This document shows, piece by piece, positions 59,639 to 64,000 of a DNA stretch of 64,000 bases; the first letter of the stretch is position 1, and every line of letters starts with the position of its first letter. The stretch covers positions 1-64,000 of the forward strand of contig NZ_WOXT01000002.1 in NCBI RefSeq assembly GCF_009740395.1, read 5' to 3'. The stretch comes from Noviluteimonas gilva (lineage in GTDB: Bacteria; Pseudomonadota; Gammaproteobacteria; Xanthomonadales; Xanthomonadaceae). Under the pieces are notes generated by a model, which was given only the letters and a program-made list of their open reading frames with translations, searched no databases and had not been told where the DNA came from. Position numbers and translations under genes: made by a program.

Positions 59639-60832
59639 TCAGGCTTTGATGACGCCGAGTTCGACACCGATGCGCTTGAACGCATCGATCGCACGATCCA
59701 GGTGTTCGCGCGTGTGTGCCGCGCTCATCTGCGTGCGGATGCGCGCCTGGCCCTTCGGCACCACCGGGAAGAAGAAGCCGATCGCGTAGATGCCTTCCTC
59801 GAGCAACCGCGCCGCGAACTTCTGCGCCAGCGGTGCGTCGTACAACATCACCGGTGCGATCGGATGCACGCCCGGCTTGATGTCGAAACCGGCCTTGGTC
59901 ATCGCTTCGCGGAAATGGCGCGTGTTCTCCGCCAGCTTCTCGCGCAAATCGCCCGCCGACGACAGCATCTCGAACGCCTTGATCCCCGCGGCCACCACAT
60001 GCGGCGGCAGCGAATTCGAGAACAGATACGGACGCGAGCGCTGGCGCAGCAGTTCGATCACTTCGCGCTTCGCGGTCGTGAAACCGCCGAGCGCGCCGCC
60101 CATCGCCTTGCCGAGCGTGCCGGTGAAGATGTCGATCTTGTCCATCACGCCCTTGACCTCGGCCGAGCCGCGGCCCGTCTTGCCGAGGAAACCGGTCGCG
60201 TGGCATTCGTCGATGTGCACGAGCGCACCGTACTTCTGCGCGAGCGCCGTGATTTCATCGAGCGGCGCGATAAAGCCGTCCATCGAGAACACGCCGTCGG
60301 AGGTGATCATGATCGTGCGCGCGCCGTCGGCCTTCGCCTGCTGGAGCTGCTTTTCCAGGTCGGCCATGTCGCTGTTGGCGTAGCGGTAACGCTTGGCCTT
60401 GCACAGGCGCACGCCGTCGATGATCGAAGCGTGGTTGAGCGCGTCGGAAATGATCGCGTCGTTCTCGTCCAGCAGGGGTTCGAACAAGCCACCGTTCGCG
60501 TCGAAGCATGCGGCGTAGAGGATCGTGTCTTCGGTACCGAAGAAATCCGCGATCGTCTTTTCGAGCTGCTTGTGCAGGTCCTGCGTGCCGCAGATGAAAC
60601 GCACGCTGGCCATGCCGAAGCCGTGCGTGTCGAGCGCCTGCTTGGCCGCCGCGATCACGTCGGGATGGTCGGCCAGCCCGAGGTAGTTGTTTGCGCAGAA
60701 GTTCAGCACCGTGCGGCCGTCGGCCAGCGTGATTTCCGCCGACTGCGGGCTGGTGATGATGCGCTCGGACTTGAACAGGCCGGCGTCGCGGATCTCGTCG
60801 AGGGTGTCGGCGTAGCGCTTGGTCAGGGTCAT
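59639..60832 (-). CDS. kbl: 2-Amino-3-ketobutyrate CoA ligase (glycine C-acetyltransferase)
   Basis: A 397-residue PLP enzyme that splits 2-amino-3-ketobutyrate with CoA into glycine and acetyl-CoA, the second step of threonine breakdown. It has [45 protein letters not shown]-like (here [13 protein letters not shown]) and the Schiff-base Lys in [19 protein letters not shown] 60832 lies 2 nt after the tdh stop, so the two genes form a tight operon. Length equals the E. coli enzyme within one residue. Confidence 0.96.
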   Translation of the reverse strand: MTLTKRYADTLDEIRDAGLFKSERIITSPQSAEITLADGRTVLNFCANNYLGLADHPDVIAAAKQALDTHGFGMASVRFICGTQDLHKQLEKTIADFFGTEDTILYAACFDANGGLFEPLLDENDAIISDALNHASIIDGVRLCKAKRYRYANSDMADLEKQLQQAKADGARTIMITSDGVFSMDGFIAPLDEITALAQKYGALVHIDECHATGFLGKTGRGSAEVKGVMDKIDIFTGTLGKAMGGALGGFTTAKREVIELLRQRSRPYLFSNSLPPHVVAAGIKAFEMLSSAGDLREKLAENTRHFREAMTKAGFDIKPGVHPIAPVMLYDAPLAQKFAARLLEEGIYAIGFFFPVVPKGQARIRTQMSAAHTREHLDRAIDAFKRIGVELGVIKA

Positions 60833-60834
60833 GG

Positions 60835-61866
60835 TCAATTCCAGCTCAGCACGACCTTGCCGGCCTTGCCCGATTCCATCAGTTCGAACCCTTCCTGGAA
60901 CGAATCGATCGGCAACTGGTGCGTGAGCACCTTGCCGAGCGGGAAGCCGCCGAGCACGAGCTGCGTCATCTTGTACCAGGTCTCGTACATGCGACGGCCG
61001 TAGATGCCGTGCAGCACCAAGCCCTTGAAGATGATCTTGTCCCAGTCGGCACCCGCGCCCTTGGGCATGATGCCGAGCATCGCGATCTTGCCGCCGTGGT
61101 ACATGCAATCGAGCATGTCGTTGAACGCGCGCGGATTGCCGCTCATTTCCAGGCCCACGTCGAAGCCTTCCATGTGCAGGTCGGCCATCACGTCCTTCAG
61201 GCTCGTGTTCGACACGTTGACCACGCGCGTGGCGCCCATGTCGGCGGCGAGCTTGAGGCGATAGTCGTTGACGTCGGTGACCACCACGTTGCGCGCGCCG
61301 ATGTGCTTGCAGATGCCCGCGGCGATGATGCCGATCGGGCCCGCGCCGGTGATCAGCACGTCTTCGCCGACGACATCGAACTCCAGCGCGCAATGCGCGG
61401 CGTTGCCGTAGGGATCGAAGAACGCGGCGAGCTCGCCCGGGATCTGGTCGGGGATCGGCCACAGGTTGCTGGCCGGCATCACGATGAACTCGGCGAACGC
61501 GCCGTCGCGGTTGACGCCGATGCCGACGGTGTTCGGGCACAGGTGCTGGCGGCCGGCGCGACAGTTGCGGCAATGGCCGCACACGATGTGGCCTTCGGCC
61601 GACACGCGCTGGCCGATCTTGTAACCGGTGACGCCGGGGCCGAGGTCGACGATGCGGCCGACGAACTCATGGCCGATCACCAGGCCCGGCTTGATCGTGC
61701 GCTGGCTCCACTCGTCCCACAGGTAGATGTGCAGGTCGGTGCCGCAGATCGCCGTCTTCTCCAGGCGGATCAGCACCTCGTTCGGGCCCGGGGTCGGCAC
61801 CGGCACCTGTTCCATCCAGATGCCCTTGCCCGCCTCGCGCTTCACCAGCGCCTTCATCATCGTCAT
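60835..61866 (-). CDS. tdh: L-threonine 3-dehydrogenase
   Basis: A 343-residue zinc alcohol-dehydrogenase-family enzyme that oxidises L-threonine to 2-amino-3-ketobutyrate with NAD. Catalytic zinc ligands are in [17 protein letters not shown] and GHEFVG; the structural zinc site is [15 protein letters not shown]. The NAD-binding motif is [18 protein letters not shown] 61866 (MTMMKALVK) is used; ATG 61860 or 61857 is closer to the family N-terminus MKALVK, and no ribosome site decides. It is upstream of kbl and divergent from the S46 peptidase gene. Confidence 0.95.
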   Translation of the reverse strand: MTMMKALVKREAGKGIWMEQVPVPTPGPNEVLIRLEKTAICGTDLHIYLWDEWSQRTIKPGLVIGHEFVGRIVDLGPGVTGYKIGQRVSAEGHIVCGHCRNCRAGRQHLCPNTVGIGVNRDGAFAEFIVMPASNLWPIPDQIPGELAAFFDPYGNAAHCALEFDVVGEDVLITGAGPIGIIAAGICKHIGARNVVVTDVNDYRLKLAADMGATRVVNVSNTSLKDVMADLHMEGFDVGLEMSGNPRAFNDMLDCMYHGGKIAMLGIMPKGAGADWDKIIFKGLVLHGIYGRRMYETWYKMTQLVLGGFPLGKVLTHQLPIDSFQEGFELMESGKAGKVVLSWN

Positions 61867-61899
61867 GTCGTGCCCGAAACCGTACGGAAGAAGGCCGGA

Positions 61900-61929
61900 A
61901 TTATAGGCCGCCGGACGGCCGCTTATACT
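61900..61929. promoter_or_regulatory. Interlocked divergent promoters of tdh-kbl and the S46 peptidase
   Basis: TATAAT on the minus strand (61905-61900) faces tdh, and TATACT on the plus strand (61924-61929) faces the peptidase. They are 18 nt apart, so each -10 lies where the other promoter would need its -35 box, and neither has a good -35. The two promoters would compete for polymerase. Confidence 0.5.
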
Positions 61930-61964
61930 CGCGGGCCGTTCACCCACCCAGGATCGCCTGCCCG

Positions 61965-64000
61965 ATGCGTCGTCGCTTGCTCGCACCCCTGCTGCTCTGC
62001 GCAGCCACCGCCCAGGCCGACGAAGGCATGTGGATGCCCTCGCAACTGCCCGACATCGCCACGCAGCTCAAGGCTGCCGGCTACAAGGGCGACCCCAGGC
62101 AACTGGCCGACCTCACCCGCGCGCCGATGAACGCGGTGGTGAAGGTGGGCGGCGCCACCGGCGCCTTCGTTTCGAAGGACGGGCTGGTGCTGACCAACCA
62201 CCACGTCGCCTTCGGCGTGATCCAGTACAACTCCAAGGCCGACCGCGACCTGATCCACGACGGCTTCGTCGCGGCCGACCGCGCCGGCGAACTGCCGGCC
62301 AACCCCGACTTCCGCGTGTTGGTGACCACCGGCTTCGACCGCATCACCGACCGCATCCTCAACGATGCGCGCGGCAAACAGGGCCGTGCGTATTTCGACG
62401 CCATCGACGCCGCCACCAAGGCCGTCGTCGCCGATTGCGAACGCGAAGCCGGCACGCGCTGCAGCGTCGCGAACATGGATTACGGCAGCGACTTCTACCT
62501 GATCCGCCAGCTCGAACTGCGCGACGTTCGCCTGGTCTACGCACCGCCCGAATCCATCGGCAACTACGGCGACGAGATCGACAACTTCATGTGGCCGCGC
62601 CACACCGGCGACTTCACGCTGCTGCGCGCCTATGTGGGCAAGGACGGCAAGCCGGCCGACTTCGCGCCGGACAACGTGCCGTACGCGCCGCCCGCGCACC
62701 TGCAGATTTCCACGCGCAACGTGCAGCAGGGCGACTTCGCGATGCTCGCCGGCTACCCGGGCGTGACCTATCGCCATCGCATGGCCTCGGAGTTCAAGAA
62801 CCAGATCGAATGGCAACTGCCGTCGCGCGTGGCGCTGTTCGACGGGATCATCGATACGGTCGAAGGCGCCGCGAAGGGCGACAAGGCCGCGCAGGTCGCG
62901 TACGCCTCGCAAGTGCAGTCGATGAAGAACAACCTCAAGCGCGCGCAGGGCGAACTCGACGGCCTGCGTCGCAGCGACGCGGTGCGCATCCGCAACACCG
63001 AAGAAGCCGCGCTGCTCGCGTGGCTGGACAAGCAGCCCGACGGCGCCGCCACGCGCAAGGACATCGACGCCGCGCAGGCGCTGCTGTCCGGTGCGATGAC
63101 CACGCGCGACCGCGATCAGCTCGTTTCCTCGATCCGCGGTTCGACGCAATTATTGAAAGCCGCGCTCACCGTGCAGCGCCGCGCGATCGAACGTACCAAG
63201 CCCGATGCGCAGCGCGAGTCCGGCTACCAGGAACGCGACGAAGCCTTGATCGTCGGTTCGTTCAAGCAGGTGCAGCGCCGCTACGACCCGAAGGTGGAGA
63301 AGGCGATCCTCGCGCACCTGCTCGCGCAGTACCGCGCGTTGCCGACTGCGCAGCACCTGCCGGAAATCGACGCGGTGTTCGGCACGACCGAGGCCGATGC
63401 GACGGCGAAGCTCGACGCGCTCTACGCCGGCACGAAGCTCGGCGATGAGACCGTGCGTCTTGCGACCTTGCAGGATGCGAACGTCGCCGCCAGCACCGAC
63501 CCGATGCTCGTCGCCGCGAAGACGCTGTTGCCGGCGTACCTGCGCCTGGAAGAAGAGAGCAAGCAGCGCGACGGCGACCTGCTGCGCCTGCGTCCGGCCT
63601 ACATGCGCGCGCTGAATGCGTACAGCAAGTCGCAGGGTCGCGCGGTGTATCCGGACGCGAACTCCACGCTGCGCGTCAGCTACGGCAAGATCACGCCGAT
63701 GTCGCCGCGCGATGGCATCGACTATCGCCCGCTGACCACCGTGCAGGGCATCGTCGAGAAGCACACGGGGCAGGCGCCGTTCGATGCACCCAAGCCCTTG
63801 CTCGATGCGATCGCGAAGGGCGATTTCGGCACGACCGCCGATCCGGTGCTGAAGACGCAGACGGTCGACCTGATGACCAACCTCGACACCACGGGCGGCA
63901 ATTCCGGGTCCCCGGTGCTGGACGCGGACGGAAAGCTCATCGGCCTGAACTTCGACAGCAACTGGGAAGCGGTGAGCGCGAGCTGGTATTACGACCCGCG
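61965..64000 (+). CDS. S46 family dipeptidyl-peptidase (3' end outside window)
   Basis: A partial gene, 678 codons and open at the window end. Signal peptide [17 protein letters not shown] precedes [11 protein letters not shown]. The family triad is visible: His79/80 in [11 protein letters not shown], Asp216 in [11 protein letters not shown] and Ser647 in [12 protein letters not shown]46 enzymes (DPP7, DPP11, DAP BII) release dipeptides in the periplasm. The specificity position 18 residues after the catalytic Ser is Ser665 (NFDSNWEA), where DPP7 has Gly and DPP11 Arg. The Cys that usually follows the His pair is Val here. ATG 61965 has only a weak ribosome site (CAGGATCG). Confidence 0.92.
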   Translation, partial: MRRRLLAPLLLCAATAQADEGMWMPSQLPDIATQLKAAGYKGDPRQLADLTRAPMNAVVKVGGATGAFVSKDGLVLTNHHVAFGVIQYNSKADRDLIHDGFVAADRAGELPANPDFRVLVTTGFDRITDRILNDARGKQGRAYFDAIDAATKAVVADCEREAGTRCSVANMDYGSDFYLIRQLELRDVRLVYAPPESIGNYGDEIDNFMWPRHTGDFTLLRAYVGKDGKPADFAPDNVPYAPPAHLQISTRNVQQGDFAMLAGYPGVTYRHRMASEFKNQIEWQLPSRVALFDGIIDTVEGAAKGDKAAQVAYASQVQSMKNNLKRAQGELDGLRRSDAVRIRNTEEAALLAWLDKQPDGAATRKDIDAAQALLSGAMTTRDRDQLVSSIRGSTQLLKAALTVQRRAIERTKPDAQRESGYQERDEALIVGSFKQVQRRYDPKVEKAILAHLLAQYRALPTAQHLPEIDAVFGTTEADATAKLDALYAGTKLGDETVRLATLQDANVAASTDPMLVAAKTLLPAYLRLEEESKQRDGDLLRLRPAYMRALNAYSKSQGRAVYPDANSTLRVSYGKITPMSPRDGIDYRPLTTVQGIVEKHTGQAPFDAPKPLLDAIAKGDFGTTADPVLKTQTVDLMTNLDTTGGNSGSPVLDADGKLIGLNFDSNWEAVSASWYYDP

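Overview
The window is a GC-rich chromosomal segment with the gene content and order of a gammaproteobacterium of the Xanthomonadaceae (Lysobacter/Luteimonas/Pseudoxanthomonas type). The evidence is indirect: long str-S10-spc-alpha ribosomal clusters of gammaproteobacterial order, two tuf genes, no rpmJ after secY, a class II DAHP synthase, a tdh-kbl pair beside an S46 dipeptidyl-peptidase, and GC-rich gene-end hairpins. No plasmid, phage, transposon or CRISPR signature was seen.

Layout. 1-1.8 kb: pth and ychF. 1.85-3.6 kb: tRNA-Tyr, tRNA-Gly, tRNA-Thr, tuf copy 1 and tRNA-Trp. 3.7-15.8 kb: secE-nusG, rplK-rplA, rplJ-rplL (with an L10 leader) and rpoB-rpoC (with an attenuator-like hairpin). 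16-20.4 kb: rpsL-rpsG-fusA-tuf copy 2. 20.7-34.7 kb: the S10, spc and alpha operons, from rpsJ through secY to rpoA and rplQ. The first 35 kb therefore holds much of the ribosome, the core RNA polymerase, both elongation factors and the Sec channel core.

34.8-46.7 kb is mixed housekeeping and envelope genes: dsbB, class II DAHP synthase coupled to a secreted YCF48-like propeller, a lipoprotein amidase, a very short peptide transcription unit, typA with a DUF2127 membrane protein, ppiB, a three-gene lipoprotein operon with an M48 metalloprotease, and an aminotransferase. 46.7-56.8 kb carries mdh and the methylcitrate genes prpB, prpC and prpD. prpD is separated from prpBC by a block of opposite-strand genes (GST, SleB-like hydrolase, DUF1428, fadH, DODA-type dioxygenase). 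56.9-64 kb carries an OmpA-family porin, a secreted EF-hand-like protein, an RsuA/RluE-type pseudouridine synthase, kbl-tdh and an S46 peptidase cut by the window end.

Most of the window is ordinary core genome. The most unusual object is a compact minus-strand unit at about 39704-39838: promoter, strong ribosome binding site, a 9-codon ORF ending in Asn, and an immediate terminator. Its plan recalls mccA-type minigenes or a leader-peptide attenuator, but no MccB-like partner is present. Other points worth checking are the near-identical tuf pair, the S46 specificity residue, a probable CTG start, interlocked divergent promoters, the split prp locus and several structured intergenic RNAs.
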